Made by a program: the position numbers and the translations under genes
Notes under the pieces: generated by a model
The model's input: only the letters and a program-made list of their open reading frames with translations
What the model was told of the DNA's origin: nothing
Databases searched by the model: none
Shown here: positions 1 through 9,408 of the stretch, one piece after another
How positions within the stretch are numbered: position 1 is the stretch's first letter
How the letters are laid out: the number at the start of each line of letters is the position of its first letter
Source of the DNA: Gardnerella vaginalis
GTDB taxonomy: Bacteria > Actinomycetota > Actinomycetes > Actinomycetales > Bifidobacteriaceae
Direction of reading: 5' to 3'
DNA length: 64,000 bases
NCBI RefSeq assembly: GCF_001546455.1
Contig: NZ_KQ956813.1
Coordinates: forward strand, 141,551-205,550

Positions 1-836
1 AAAGCTAAAGCTTTTACAACCGATTCACAATCTACTTCTTTAAGATTGTTAACAACAGCCCAATCTCTAACGCGCCTTAAAAGACGGTTTGCAATCCTAG
101 GAGTTCCTCTAGAACGCATTGCGAGTTCTTTAGCAGCCTGATCTGCAAGTTTTACGCCTAAAACTGTAGAAGAACGCTCAATAAGTTTTTCTAGCTCATC
201 TTTAGGGTAAAAATCAAGATGCGCTGTAAAACCAAAACGAGCACGAAGCGGAGAAGGAAGCATGCCTTCTCTTGTAGTAGCTCCAACAACAGTAAAATGC
301 GGCAATGTAAGCGGTATAGAAGAAGCTCCAGGGCCTTTTCCAACCATAACGTCTACTCTAAAATCTTCCATTGCAATGTAAAGCAATTCTTCAGCAGCGC
401 GAGGAAGTCTGTGAATTTCGTCAATAAATAGTACCTCGCCCGTATCTAGCGAACTTAAAATCGACGCTAAATCGCCAGCATGTTGAATTGCAGGACCAGA
501 AGTTACACGAATAGACACACCAAGTTCGTTAGCAACAATCATTGCTAACGTTGTTTTTCCAAGACCTGGAGGACCCGCAAGAAGTATATGATCTGGCGGA
601 ACATTACGTAATCTTGCCGCATCCAAAAAAAGTTGCAGCTGAGCTTTTAATAAAGGCTGACCAATAAAACCTTCTAGAGCATGAGGCCTTAGCTCTTCGT
701 CGCTAATCTGCTCGTTTTCTATAGGAGACGAGGAAACCATTCTTAAAGAATTTTCTAGCACGCCCGTATTTAACGCTTGCGTATCTTGCATATTATTGTT
801 TACGCTGTTAGAACTGTTTTCTTTTAAAGTCACCAT
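1..836 (-). CDS. ruvB: Holliday junction branch-migration helicase RuvB (3' part beyond window)
   Basis: RuvB is the hexameric AAA+ motor that drives branch migration of Holliday junctions with RuvA. The first 278 residues are visible and the gene runs off the left edge. Walker [10 protein letters not shown] lies at residues 88-96 and the Walker B end DEIH at 139-142. The sensor-1 motif GATTR and the arginine-rich [15 protein letters not shown] segment follow. The ATG at 836 lies two bases after the ruvA stop, so the two genes are translationally coupled. About 45 residues of low-conservation sequence precede the conserved core, which begins near [12 protein letters not shown]. Identity is certain. 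The C-terminal winged-helix DNA-binding domain is only partly seen. Confidence 0.97.
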   Translation of the reverse strand, partial: MVTLKENSSNSVNNNMQDTQALNTGVLENSLRMVSSSPIENEQISDEELRPHALEGFIGQPLLKAQLQLFLDAARLRNVPPDHILLAGPPGLGKTTLAMIVANELGVSIRVTSGPAIQHAGDLASILSSLDTGEVLFIDEIHRLPRAAEELLYIAMEDFRVDVMVGKGPGASSIPLTLPHFTVVGATTREGMLPSPLRARFGFTAHLDFYPKDELEKLIERSSTVLGVKLADQAAKELAMRSRGTPRIANRLLRRVRDWAVVNNLKEVDCESVVKALA

Positions 837-838
837 TA

Positions 839-1477
839 TCACCTGCCTCTATCGAGCGAAGATAAAGCCATACGCAAAACTTTTGGCATATCTGCATCAC
901 TAATTGGCAAAGAAATATCTTCCTGAGCACAAACATTTTCCACCGCTTTTTGAGCGTCAAACTGCTTCCAGCCTAAAGACATTAATCCAACAACAACTTT
1001 GCGCATAGAAGAATCGCCAAAATCACTAATATTCTTGTTTGTATTTTTATCTACACTATCTTTGCTTAGCAAAGACATGTCGATAGAGCCTTTAAGTTCA
1101 AGAATTATTTTTTGCGCGCCCTTTTTGCCTAACCCAGGAGCGGAAGAAAGCGCAGAAACATCTGAATCTGCAATAGCCTGCATTAAACGATCTACACTTA
1201 ACGTTGACAGCAAAGAAAGAGCCACTTTAGGCCCTACTCCACTAACTTTTTGTTGAATTTGAAGAAAAATACGTTTTGATGCAATGCTTGTAAAACCATA
1301 AAGCGTAATAGCATCTTGACTAACTTGCAAAGACGTATAAACCTTAACTTCTTGACCTTCTCGCAAAGACGACAAATCTGAAGAAGGCATATAAACCTCG
1401 TAGCCAACGCCACAAACACAGATAAGCGCACAGCGAGAATCAATAGACTCCACAACGCCACTAAGCATACCAATCAT
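839..1477 (-). CDS. ruvA: Holliday junction complex subunit RuvA
   Basis: RuvA binds the four-way junction and loads RuvB. The 212-residue protein has the expected N-terminal OB-fold (starting MIGMLSGVV). A central helix-hairpin-helix pair follows, visible as [15 protein letters not shown] and [20 protein letters not shown]-terminal three-helix domain that contacts RuvB ends the protein. The start is supported by an AAAGGTGAG ribosome binding site upstream of the ATG at 1477. It follows ruvC on the same strand after a 56-base gap that holds a LexA-like palindrome, so ruvA-ruvB may have their own damage-inducible promoter. Confidence 0.97.
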   Translation of the reverse strand: MIGMLSGVVESIDSRCALICVCGVGYEVYMPSSDLSSLREGQEVKVYTSLQVSQDAITLYGFTSIASKRIFLQIQQKVSGVGPKVALSLLSTLSVDRLMQAIADSDVSALSSAPGLGKKGAQKIILELKGSIDMSLLSKDSVDKNTNKNISDFGDSSMRKVVVGLMSLGWKQFDAQKAVENVCAQEDISLPISDADMPKVLRMALSSLDRGR

Positions 1478-1504
1478 GCGCTCACCTTTCGGATAAAATC
1501 TGCA

Positions 1505-1530
1505 ATTTATAGAACAGATGTTCTATAAAT
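1505..1530 (-). promoter_or_regulatory. Putative LexA (SOS) operator upstream of ruvA
   Basis: A perfect inverted repeat with 11-base arms, ATTTATAGAAC and GTTCTATAAAT, encloses the 4-base centre AGAT in the ruvC-ruvA gap. The core GAAC-N4-GTTC matches the Gram-positive LexA box (CGAAC-N4-GTTCG), with the outer C/G replaced by A/T on both sides. A full-consensus box is present upstream of recA in this same window. The site lies 28 to 53 bases before the ruvA start, a plausible operator position. LexA binding is inferred. Confidence 0.65.
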
Positions 1531-1533
1531 ATC

Positions 1534-2115
1534 CTACATACCTCGCCCGACAGAACTTGATCCGCGCGCCGCACGCAAAGATTCAGCCCACTTTCTTTGA
1601 GCAGCCGTTAAATGTTGTTCTCTCTCCCCTCCCTGAAGTGCTCCAGCAGGCCTAAGAGCATGGCAAATAGCCTGAGCTAAAGCATCGGCAGCATCTGCAG
1701 GAGTTGGCAAAACATTAAGATTTAAAAGACGAGCAACCATGCGCTCCACTTGCTGTTTTCCAGCACCGCCATTGCCAGCAACAGCCAACTTAACCTCTGT
1801 AGGAGTATGCAAAGCAACAGGAATACCCCTTTGAGCTGCAGCAAGCATTGCTACTCCAGCAACTTGAGCAGTACCCAAAACGGTATTTAGATTTTCTTGA
1901 GCAAATACTCGCTCAATCGAAACAACATCTGGCGAAAACCGCTCTATTTTTTCAACCAGTCCGTTGTAAATCTCAAGAAGTCGTAAATCCTGAGAAGTCT
2001 TTGGATTACTTCTTAAAACGTCGACGTGAATAAAAGAAAGCCGACGAGAAACGCCGGCTTCAATCACGCCGACCCCGCAGCGAGTAAGCCCGGGGTCAAC
2101 GCCCAAAATCATCAT
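1534..2115 (-). CDS. ruvC: Crossover junction endodeoxyribonuclease RuvC
   Basis: RuvC is the dimeric resolvase that nicks Holliday junctions symmetrically. The RNase H-like fold is recognisable by its four acidic residues: D7 in ILGVDPG, E68 in SIERVF, and D141/D144 in the segment [14 protein letters not shown]. The length of 193 residues is slightly above the usual 160-180 because of a C-terminal tail after RPAGAL that is rich in Arg, Gly and Ser. It starts 6 bases after the yebC stop and precedes ruvA, the standard actinobacterial order. Two adjacent ATG codons (2115 and 2112) could start it. Confidence 0.96.
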   Translation of the reverse strand: MMILGVDPGLTRCGVGVIEAGVSRRLSFIHVDVLRSNPKTSQDLRLLEIYNGLVEKIERFSPDVVSIERVFAQENLNTVLGTAQVAGVAMLAAAQRGIPVALHTPTEVKLAVAGNGGAGKQQVERMVARLLNLNVLPTPADAADALAQAICHALRPAGALQGGEREQHLTAAQRKWAESLRAARGSSSVGRGM

Positions 2116-2121
2116 TGGAAA

Positions 2122-2880
2122 CTATTCTGCTTCCTCAAGCTGAGCCATAACTTCATCCGAAGCGGTCCAGTTGCTATAAATGTTCTGAACATCGTCCAAA
2201 TCATCGAGATTGTCAATCAAGCGAGACACCTTTTGAGCATCTTCAAAGCTCAACTCAACCTCATTATTTGGATGCATAACGATTTCAGCAGAATCGTAGT
2301 CAAAACCAGCCTCTTGCAAAGCCTTACGAACCGTTACCAAATCGCTAGAATCCGTGTATACAGAATACACATCTCCATCATCAGCAACGTCTTCTGCACC
2401 TGCTTCTGCAGCAATATCAAAAAGCTTGCTGTAGTCAACACCTTCGCTAGGAACTTCAATCAAGCCCTTGCGCTCAAAGTTAAAGCTCACAGAACCGCTT
2501 GTAGCCAAAGATCCATTGCCCTTTGTAAGAGTAGAGCGAACATCTGCTGCAGCGCGATTACGATTATCTGTAAGGCACTCAATAATCAAGCCAACGCCTG
2601 CAGGAGCATAGCCTTCGTAAACAATCTCTTCGTAGTTTGCGCCGCCTGCTTCTTCGCCAGAACCACGCTTAACAGCGCGCTTAATGTTATCTGCTGGCAT
2701 AGAAGCTTTCTTAGCTTTAACAATTGCATCGTACAAAGTTGGGTTACCATCTGGGTCTCCACCACCAAGACGAGCTGCAATTTCAATATTCTTAATAAGC
2801 TTGGCGAAAAGCTTGCCGCGCTTTGCGTCGATAGCGGCCTTCTTGTGCTTTGTGGTCGCCCACTTGGAATGACCTGACAT
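2122..2880 (-). CDS. yebC: YebC/PmpR family protein (TACO1-like)
   Basis: This family acts as a translation factor that relieves ribosome stalling on difficult sequences (including proline runs) and has also been described as a transcription regulator. The 252-residue protein starts with the highly conserved [23 protein letters not shown] and continues through the three-domain core typical of the family (usual length about 250). The TATACC-free upstream region carries an AGGAGTATC ribosome binding site directly before the ATG. It sits before ruvC, as in most actinobacteria. Which of the proposed functions applies here cannot be told from sequence. Confidence 0.95.
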   Translation of the reverse strand: MSGHSKWATTKHKKAAIDAKRGKLFAKLIKNIEIAARLGGGDPDGNPTLYDAIVKAKKASMPADNIKRAVKRGSGEEAGGANYEEIVYEGYAPAGVGLIIECLTDNRNRAAADVRSTLTKGNGSLATSGSVSFNFERKGLIEVPSEGVDYSKLFDIAAEAGAEDVADDGDVYSVYTDSSDLVTVRKALQEAGFDYDSAEIVMHPNNEVELSFEDAQKVSRLIDNLDDLDDVQNIYSNWTASDEVMAQLEEAE

Positions 2881-2956
2881 GATACTCCTAAAAAGTGTAC
2901 GGTTACGTAAACGTGATGATTTTAATGCGCTTTAGCGACAAATCACCAAATTTGAT

Positions 2957-3607
2957 TTAGTCAAGCGCATTTTTAACTTCAAAAATACGCTGAACAACGG
3001 TTATGGCTCCACCAACGCAAAGAATAATCATTGCCAAGCAAAGCCACAGTAGCCAACCAGTTAATCCACTTAATCCCATTGCAACTAAAATTATGGCCAC
3101 TCTATCGGCGCGAGTAATCAAGCCTTTTTTAGCATCCACTCCAACAGACTCGCCTCTTGCTCTTGCATATGACGTTACAAAAGCAAACATCATAGCAACT
3201 AGAGAGCAGACTAATCCGCAAGAACGCAAAAAATTATTTACGCAAAATGGCAAATATAAACAAATGCTTAGATTATTTGAGCGATATAAACAAATGCAAA
3301 CACACGCAAAAAGCGACCAATCCGCAATCCTATCGAGCGTAGAATCTAAAAATGCACCAAATTTAGTTCCACCGTTCTTATTTGTTAAAGCAGCAACAGA
3401 ACCATCCAAAGCGTCTGCAAGAACAAAAATCGTAAGTAAAATCGTACCAAACAAAAGTTGGCCAGTTATTGAAACAAAAATAGCCGTTGCAACAAGTGCC
3501 AAGGCACCAAAAACAGTAACACCGTTAGCAGTACAACCAAATTTAACAAGAAGCTTTGCAACCGGCGAAATAACACGTTTGAATCCGCTTCTTAAAGATT
3601 CCAACAT
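2957..3607 (-). CDS. CDP-alcohol phosphatidyltransferase, phosphatidylinositol-phosphate synthase-like
   Basis: This is an integral membrane enzyme of 216 residues that transfers a phosphatidyl group from CDP-diacylglycerol to an alcohol. Its position before yebC-ruvCAB matches mycobacterial pgsA1, the phosphatidylinositol-phosphate synthase. The segment GGTKFGAFLDSTLDR also resembles that enzyme. The family motif D-x2-D-G-x2-A-R-x8-G-x3-D-x3-D is present at D65-D68-G69 and G84-D88-D92. However, the Arg after A72 is Ala and the spacer to G84 is ten residues. I chose the ATG at 3607 because an AGAAAGG site precedes it; an upstream in-frame ATG at 3652 has no such site. The mannosyltransferase and acyltransferase genes that accompany pgsA1 in mycobacteria are absent. 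Confidence 0.8.
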   Translation of the reverse strand: MLESLRSGFKRVISPVAKLLVKFGCTANGVTVFGALALVATAIFVSITGQLLFGTILLTIFVLADALDGSVAALTNKNGGTKFGAFLDSTLDRIADWSLFACVCICLYRSNNLSICLYLPFCVNNFLRSCGLVCSLVAMMFAFVTSYARARGESVGVDAKKGLITRADRVAIILVAMGLSGLTGWLLWLCLAMIILCVGGAITVVQRIFEVKNALD

Positions 3608-3741
3608 ATTAAGCCTTTCTTTGAAAACAAGCACAAAACACGCACAAAACAAGTACTACAAACTCGTTTTAAAACCCGTTTTAAGCTACAACAGCTATGT
3701 TAACAAAAACGCCGCTTAAAACTAAGCGGCGCTAATTCTAG

Positions 3742-3812
3742 CTCCCTCACCTGGATTCGAACCAAGACAAAGGGTTCCAAAGACCCGTGTGCTGCCATTA
3801 CACCATGAGGGA
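3742..3812 (-). tRNA. tRNA-Gln (anticodon TTG)
   Basis: A full cloverleaf can be folded on the minus strand. The acceptor stem is TCCCTCA paired with TGAGGGA, with discriminator G. The anticodon loop CTTTGGA gives anticodon TTG, and the T arm contains GGTTCGAATCC. The 3' CCA is not encoded. The outermost anticodon-stem pair is a C/T mismatch. It stands alone between the phosphatidyltransferase gene and prs. Confidence 0.93.
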
Positions 3813-3887
3813 ACGGCGGAAAAACCGCCAAGTCACTATTATGCCATAACAATCGACATCGTCAAGTTTGGCGTGGCGAAATAGGAT

Positions 3888-4910
3888 TTATGCAAATAAG
3901 AACCCTTGTCCATGATGCTCTGGATAGGTGTCAAACAGCTTTGCAACAGATCCATCTTCAAACACAGCCTTAATTGCACTAGCCAAAAGCGGAGCAATAG
4001 AAAGAACTGTTAAACCATCCCAACGCTTTTCTTGTGGAATAGGAACAGTATCTGTTAACACCACTTCGCGAGCGCCGCAATTCTTTAAGCGCTCAACGGC
4101 AGGCCCCGAAAGAACGCCGTGCGTTGCAACAACAGTTACAGACTTGGCTCCAGCGTCTTTAAGAACGCTACAAGCTCCAGCAATTGTTCCAGCAGTATCG
4201 ATTAAATCGTCAACCATAACGCAATCGCGACCAGCAACATCTCCAACAACACGATTTGCTACAGCTTGATTTGGACGCGTAATATCCCTGGTTTTGTGCA
4301 CAAATGCAAGAGGACCTCCGCCTAAGCGCTGCGCCCACTGTTCTGCAACACGAATTCGACCTGCGTCTGGCGAAACAACTGTTACATTGCCTAAATCTTT
4401 GCTAAAGCGGTCTCTCACATAATCTACTAGCACTGGCATAGCAATCAAATGATCGACTGGGCCATCAAAGAATCCTTGAGATTGTGCCGCGTGCAAGTCA
4501 ACGCTCATAATACGATCGGCGCCTGCGGTCTTAAGCAAATCAAACATCAAACGGCAAGAGATAGGCTCACGACCGCGATGCTTTTTGTCTTGTCTTGAAT
4601 ATCCAAGCAACGGGCACACAGCGGTAATAGAACGGGCAGATGCGCGCTTTAAAGCATCAATCATAATCAACTGTTCCATAATGGACTTATTGACTGGATC
4701 GCTGTGACTTTGAAGCACAAACACGTCTGTTCCTCGCACAGACTGAGTGTATCGAACATACATTTCGCCGTTAGCAAAATCGTATGCCGTTGTTTCCAAT
4801 ACTTCTATACCAAGCTGATTCGCAACATCTTTAGCAAGCTTAGGATGCGCGCGACCAGTTACGAGAACAAGGTTTTTATCTGGCTTTCCTTCAAGGATGA
4901 TGCTCACCAT
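3888..4910 (-). CDS. prs: Ribose-phosphate pyrophosphokinase (PRPP synthetase)
   Basis: Prs makes 5-phosphoribosyl-1-pyrophosphate from ribose-5-phosphate and ATP, feeding the purine pathway encoded nearby as well as pyrimidine, NAD, histidine and tryptophan synthesis. The protein has both type I phosphoribosyltransferase halves. The PRPP-binding motif DCVMVDDLIDTAGT is near residues 228-242 and the sequence DLHAAQSQGFFDGPVDHL is typical of the catalytic half. Starting at the ATG at 4910 (340 residues) gives the family N-terminus MVSIILEGKPDKNLVLVTG. A TTG 33 bases upstream is also open but has no ribosome binding site. Confidence 0.95.
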   Translation of the reverse strand: MVSIILEGKPDKNLVLVTGRAHPKLAKDVANQLGIEVLETTAYDFANGEMYVRYTQSVRGTDVFVLQSHSDPVNKSIMEQLIMIDALKRASARSITAVCPLLGYSRQDKKHRGREPISCRLMFDLLKTAGADRIMSVDLHAAQSQGFFDGPVDHLIAMPVLVDYVRDRFSKDLGNVTVVSPDAGRIRVAEQWAQRLGGGPLAFVHKTRDITRPNQAVANRVVGDVAGRDCVMVDDLIDTAGTIAGACSVLKDAGAKSVTVVATHGVLSGPAVERLKNCGAREVVLTDTVPIPQEKRWDGLTVLSIAPLLASAIKAVFEDGSVAKLFDTYPEHHGQGFLFA

Positions 4911-5057
4911 ATCTCCAAACGCTAGTTCGCTAACCGCCCACAAAAACGGACTGTTTTTAATACTATCTATTTGCGCAGACTATAAGTCTCAAGCTGTTTC
5001 GTACATAACAAATCGTTGCAAAGAATTGCAAATCGTTACAAAAAACATTACAAATCA

Positions 5058-5840
5058 TTACAAATCGCGCATATACAATCCGTGCTTAACAATATATTGC
5101 ACAACGCCATCTGGAACCAAGTACCAAACTGGCTCACCATGTTCTGCACGCTTGCGAACATCTGTTGAAGATATTGCCAATGCTGGAATCTCTAATATGT
5201 CAACTGGAAAACGATGATTGTGGCAATTAATCATATCGTCGCAAGAATCGTAAGATGCAGAACGAGCCTCAATTTGAGCAAACTTCTCAGGATTTGCATA
5301 CCCTGGCCTGGTAACTGCAACAAATCTTGCTAAATTCCACAATTCCTTAGCGTCTTTCCATTGCATAATCTCCGCAATGGCGTCTGCACCAGTAATAAAG
5401 AACAGGTCTGCTTGCGGATGCTGAGCGCGTATATCTTTAAGCGTATCAATGGTGTAGGTAACGCCTGGCCTATCAATATCTACTCTAGAAACAGTAAATT
5501 TTGGGTTCGAAGCCGTTGCAATTACGGTCATTAAATATCGGTCTTCCGCATTTGTAACTTTTTTATCTAGCTTAAAAATAGGCTTTCCAGTTGGAACGAA
5601 TATAACTTCATCCAAATCGTACACCCACGCAACTTCGGAAGCTGCCACCAAGTGTCCATTATGAATTGGATCAAAAGTACCACCCATAATTCCTATGCGC
5701 GGTCGCTGATGAACATTACCTCTTGCAGACTGCTTGCGCTTAGAAGCATTTACCGAAACAGGTGCACTAGTTTGACTCTGATTAATAGATCCTTGGAATA
5801 AATCCGACATCCTGCGTTCTGTAGAATTATTACTACTCAT
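5058..5840 (-). CDS. nadD: Nicotinate-nucleotide adenylyltransferase
   Basis: NadD adenylates nicotinate mononucleotide in NAD synthesis. The nucleotidyltransferase motif [11 protein letters not shown] is at residues 53-63, followed by the family segments VIFVPTGKP and [12 protein letters not shown], and the late motif ISSTDVRKR. The 260-residue protein carries about 47 extra N-terminal residues (Ser, Gln and Lys rich) that are not part of the fold, so a later start remains possible. The start overlaps the end of the upstream unknown gene by eight bases. The gene forms an apparent operon proA-unknown-nadD. Confidence 0.94.
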   Translation of the reverse strand: MSSNNSTERRMSDLFQGSINQSQTSAPVSVNASKRKQSARGNVHQRPRIGIMGGTFDPIHNGHLVAASEVAWVYDLDEVIFVPTGKPIFKLDKKVTNAEDRYLMTVIATASNPKFTVSRVDIDRPGVTYTIDTLKDIRAQHPQADLFFITGADAIAEIMQWKDAKELWNLARFVAVTRPGYANPEKFAQIEARSASYDSCDDMINCHNHRFPVDILEIPALAISSTDVRKRAEHGEPVWYLVPDGVVQYIVKHGLYMRDL

Positions 5841-6408
5841 TTACTTGAGCTTTCGCATCTTCCTCATCGTCTGCTTTAGCTTCACTAATCACGCTAGAAG
5901 CAACATTCGCCTTGTCGGGATTAATATTGCCCATTTCTTCATTCCACTCATCTTGAACAACTCGCTTAATTTCTTCAAAAGTTGGAAGAGGAAAATCAGG
6001 CTGGAAAAAGCCTCTAATATTGGCAACACACTCGGTTATTTCAACAAGAACTTCGCTCATATTATCAACAAGACCAGCACGCTCAAGTTTACTAAACTCC
6101 AATATATTGCTTTCCATTTTTTGCAGATTACAATTAATCGACTCTACTGTCTCACTGCTATCTGGCCTAATAACATCTCGATTATCCCTATCTGGCCAAC
6201 CCATTAAAACTGCATCAGCATATTCAAGAGAAGACCTTTGGCTAGCAGAAGCAATTCCATCTTCTATTTGAACCAAAAACACATAACGAACAATAGACAA
6301 TCTTTCAGCTGCAATATCTAAAGCATCAAGCACATTAGAATTAGATATGCTTACAAATCCATTTACGCGTTCTTTATGTGTTTTAGATAATTGTGATGTA
6401 TCAGGCAT
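5833..6408 (-). CDS. Conserved-looking hypothetical protein between proA and nadD
   Basis: I do not recognise this 191-residue protein. It has no signal peptide or membrane segment, is acidic, and looks largely helical (segments near residues 25-50, 85-120 and 140-160). The C-terminal 30 residues are Ala, Glu and Asp rich and probably disordered. An AAGGTTAAG ribosome binding site precedes the ATG. It is 16 bases after proA and overlaps nadD by eight bases, so it is cotranscribed and probably translationally coupled with them. That is evidence that the frame is real but not of a role in NAD or proline synthesis. Confidence 0.8.
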   Translation of the reverse strand: MPDTSQLSKTHKERVNGFVSISNSNVLDALDIAAERLSIVRYVFLVQIEDGIASASQRSSLEYADAVLMGWPDRDNRDVIRPDSSETVESINCNLQKMESNILEFSKLERAGLVDNMSEVLVEITECVANIRGFFQPDFPLPTFEEIKRVVQDEWNEEMGNINPDKANVASSVISEAKADDEEDAKAQVNE

Positions 6409-6424
6409 ATTCTTAACCTTACTC

Positions 6425-7798
6425 TTAAGCCCTTATTTGTCCATCTCCATAGCCAATCCACTTTGTAGTTGTCATTTCTATTAAGCCCATTGGTCCTCTT
6501 GCATGCAACTTTTGAGTGGAAATTCCAAGCTCGGCTCCAAAACCAAACTCGCCGCCGTCCGTAAACCTTGTTGAAGCGTTTACCATAACAACAGCACTGT
6601 CTATTGACGAAACAAACTCATTAATCGTTAAATAATCTTGTGCAATAATCGTTTCCGTATGACCCGTTGAATATTTTGAAATATGATTAACGGCATCTTT
6701 AACACCATTTACAACTTTTACTCCGATTTGCAAAGATAGATATTCTGTAGACCAATCCTCATTATTTGCTCGCTCTAATTTAATGCCATTTATGTTTGCA
6801 TCGCTTAGAATGTTGTAGGAAATCTCATCTGCATGAATCAAAACATTATGCTTCGCCAATTCACTTGCAACTTTTGGCAAAAATTCTTTAGCAATGCTTT
6901 TGTCTACAAGCAATTTTTCTGCAGCGTTACAAACTCCAACTCGTTGCGTTTTTGCGTTTATAATAATCGGAATTGCTTCATCAAAGTTTGCCGTTTTATC
7001 TACGTAAATATGAACATTTCCAGCGCCAGTTTCAATAACTGGAACTGTTGATTCTTTAACAACAGCCGCGATTAGATTTGCACTTCCTCTAGGAACCAAA
7101 ACATCAATATGACCATGTGCGTGCATCATTGACGTTGCGCCGCTTCTGCCTAAATCGTCCACAGATTCTATAAGATTTTCGCTTACGCCAGAATCTTTTA
7201 AGACTTGCCTAATTACTGTAATTGTTGCACGATTTGTATTCTCGGCCGCACTTCCACCTCTTAAAATTACAGCATTTGAAGATTTTATGCATAAAGACGC
7301 AACATCCACAGTTACATTTGGCCTGGCCTCATAAATCATTCCCATTACGCCAATTGGAACTCTAACTTGCGAAAGTCTAATACCATTTTCCAGCGTGTAT
7401 CCTCGAACAACTTGGCCCACAGGATCTTGCAATTGCGCTATTTTTTTAACACTTTTAGCAGACTGAATTATTCTTTCTTTATTAAACACAAGTCTGTCTA
7501 ATTTCCCAGCATCCATGCCGTTACTTTTAGCTTTTTCTATATCTTTAAGATTTGCTTTTTCAATAAATTCAGCGTTACTTTCAATTGCATTTGCTATAGC
7601 GTTTAAAAGATTATTCTTAAAAGTCGCATTAGCTTTAGCAAATTCCCGCTGAGCGTTTCGCGCATCATCTGCTCTAGAAAAAACAATAGAATCGGCAGCA
7701 GAATCAGCAGCAGAATCTAAAGAAGCCCCACATTCTTTAGACACATTGCCTTGTGCATTATCACGCGTTTTATCAAACTTTATATCACTATTAGTCAT
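6425..7798 (-). CDS. proA: Gamma-glutamyl phosphate reductase
   Basis: ProA reduces gamma-glutamyl phosphate to glutamate semialdehyde with NADPH, the second step of proline synthesis. The aldehyde dehydrogenase-like fold is clear. The catalytic Cys is C290 in the segment [12 protein letters not shown], and the family sequences [21 protein letters not shown] and [18 protein letters not shown] are all present. The frame stays open upstream to 7954, but that part would overlap the divergent thrC start and lacks family sequence. I therefore start at the ATG at 7798 (457 residues); the ATG at 7807 is an alternative. Neither has a strong ribosome binding site. Confidence 0.93.
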   Translation of the reverse strand: MTNSDIKFDKTRDNAQGNVSKECGASLDSAADSAADSIVFSRADDARNAQREFAKANATFKNNLLNAIANAIESNAEFIEKANLKDIEKAKSNGMDAGKLDRLVFNKERIIQSAKSVKKIAQLQDPVGQVVRGYTLENGIRLSQVRVPIGVMGMIYEARPNVTVDVASLCIKSSNAVILRGGSAAENTNRATITVIRQVLKDSGVSENLIESVDDLGRSGATSMMHAHGHIDVLVPRGSANLIAAVVKESTVPVIETGAGNVHIYVDKTANFDEAIPIIINAKTQRVGVCNAAEKLLVDKSIAKEFLPKVASELAKHNVLIHADEISYNILSDANINGIKLERANNEDWSTEYLSLQIGVKVVNGVKDAVNHISKYSTGHTETIIAQDYLTINEFVSSIDSAVVMVNASTRFTDGGEFGFGAELGISTQKLHARGPMGLIEMTTTKWIGYGDGQIRA

Positions 7799-7879
7799 AT
7801 TGAACATATTAGCAATAGCAGTGCTTAGGCTCCACCTCTTCGGGTAACATGTATAACAATTGGCACAAATGGAGGAATT

Positions 7880-9397
7880 ATGGCAGAAAACACTACGAAT
7901 GCAGTTATGTTTCATAGCACTAGGTCGAATTCTAAAACCTATACGTCGAAGCAAGCTATTCGTAGAGGCATAGCCGAAGACGGTGGCTTGTTTGTTACCG
8001 ATTGCCTTTCAGATGCGCGCTACGATATTTCTAATCTTCCTGGAAAAACTTATAAGCAGATTGCTAAAGACGTTCTTAAAATCCTCCTTCCAGATTTTAC
8101 ATCTAGCGAGCTTAATGAATGCGTTGAAAATGCTTATGGAAATCAGTGGGAAGATTGCGAAATTACTCCGTTAAAGCCTCTCGGCACTAACAACGATTTT
8201 GTTCTAGAGCTTTTCCACGGCCCTACTTGCGCATTTAAAGATGTTGCTTTGCAGATTTTGCCACAATTTATTAGTCATGCAAAAGATGCGTCGGATTCTA
8301 ATCAAAACGTTATGATTCTTACTGCTACTTCTGGAGACACTGGTAAAGCTGCTTTATCGGGATTTGCAGACGTTGAAGGCACTTCTATGGTTACTTTCTA
8401 CCCAGAAGGAAAGGTTAGTAAAGTACAAGAGTTGCAAATGACAACTCAAAGTGGAAACAATGTTAGAGTTTGCGCAGTTAGAGGTAATTTTGACGATGCG
8501 CAAAGCGGAGTTAAAAAAATCTTTACCAACACTTCGATTAATGAATCGATTAATAACAATAATCACGCTTTGCTTTCTTCTGCAAATTCAATCAATATTG
8601 GAAGGCTGATTCCGCAAGTTGTTTATTACTTCTACGCTTATTCAAAGCTTGTTGAGCGTGGCTCTATAGAACTTGGCAGCGAAGTAGAATTTTGCGTTCC
8701 AACTGGCAATTTTGGCAATATTCTTGCAGGATATTACGCAAAAATGCTTGGTCTTCCTGTAAAGCACCTGATTGTGGCAAGTAACAGCAACAATGTTTTG
8801 TTTGACTTTTTGGTTAGCGGAACCTACAACAAAATTCGCCCGTTCCATCAAACTGTTGCTCCTTCTATGGATATTCTTGTTTCTTCCAACTTGGAACGCA
8901 TGCTTTATTACATGTGCAATAAAGATACACGACTTATGCAAATGCTTATGAATGATTTGCAACAATGGGGTGCTTTTGAAATACCAGAAGACGTGCTTTC
9001 TAAAATTCGAGAACTCTTTGGATGCGGCTGGGCAAACGAGAACCAGATTCGCGATTCCATAAAAGAATGCTGGAATAATCACAATTATGTTATTGATCCA
9101 CATACTGCTTGTGGTTACTTTGTTATGAGCCATATTCCTCACGATTCTAGTGTCCCTCGTGTTCTTTTAAGCACTGCAAGCCCGTATAAATTCCCTAGAG
9201 TTGTTTGCCAAGCATTGGGCTTAAATGTTGAAGGTTTAGATGACTTTGATTGCATGGAACTATTAGAGAATACAACTTCTACTAAGGCTCCTAAAATGCT
9301 TAGCGATCTTAAGAATAAAACAGCTAGATTCAACGACGTTATTAATGTTGAAGATATGCCAGATTACGTTCTTAAATGTGCTAATCAGATTTGCTGA
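7880..9397 (+). CDS. thrC: Threonine synthase
   Basis: ThrC converts O-phosphohomoserine to threonine using pyridoxal phosphate. The cofactor lysine is K120 in the segment [13 protein letters not shown]. The phosphate-binding region [17 protein letters not shown] and the late segment [18 protein letters not shown] are typical of the class with a long N-terminal domain. At 505 residues it matches that class. The start has a strong GGAGG site five bases before the ATG. It diverges from proA across about 80 bases and converges on recX with an 11-base gap. Confidence 0.96.
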   Translation: MAENTTNAVMFHSTRSNSKTYTSKQAIRRGIAEDGGLFVTDCLSDARYDISNLPGKTYKQIAKDVLKILLPDFTSSELNECVENAYGNQWEDCEITPLKPLGTNNDFVLELFHGPTCAFKDVALQILPQFISHAKDASDSNQNVMILTATSGDTGKAALSGFADVEGTSMVTFYPEGKVSKVQELQMTTQSGNNVRVCAVRGNFDDAQSGVKKIFTNTSINESINNNNHALLSSANSINIGRLIPQVVYYFYAYSKLVERGSIELGSEVEFCVPTGNFGNILAGYYAKMLGLPVKHLIVASNSNNVLFDFLVSGTYNKIRPFHQTVAPSMDILVSSNLERMLYYMCNKDTRLMQMLMNDLQQWGAFEIPEDVLSKIRELFGCGWANENQIRDSIKECWNNHNYVIDPHTACGYFVMSHIPHDSSVPRVLLSTASPYKFPRVVCQALGLNVEGLDDFDCMELLENTTSTKAPKMLSDLKNKTARFNDVINVEDMPDYVLKCANQIC

Positions 9398-9408
9398 ATC
9401 TTTATGAT

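Noticed and set aside
2026..2877. Long plus-strand open frame of 283 codons opposite ruvC and yebC
   Set aside because: It is the antisense shadow of yebC, whose protein is fully recognisable; the plus-strand translation has no family character.
3003..3719. Plus-strand open frame of 238 codons
   Set aside because: It lies opposite the phosphatidyltransferase gene, which has a family motif, membrane segments and a ribosome binding site.
7799..7954. N-terminal extension of proA
   Set aside because: It would overlap the divergent thrC start, has no ProA family sequence and contains a run of Cys-rich residues unlike the rest.
8642..9142. Minus-strand open frame inside thrC
   Set aside because: Shadow of a well-defined threonine synthase gene.
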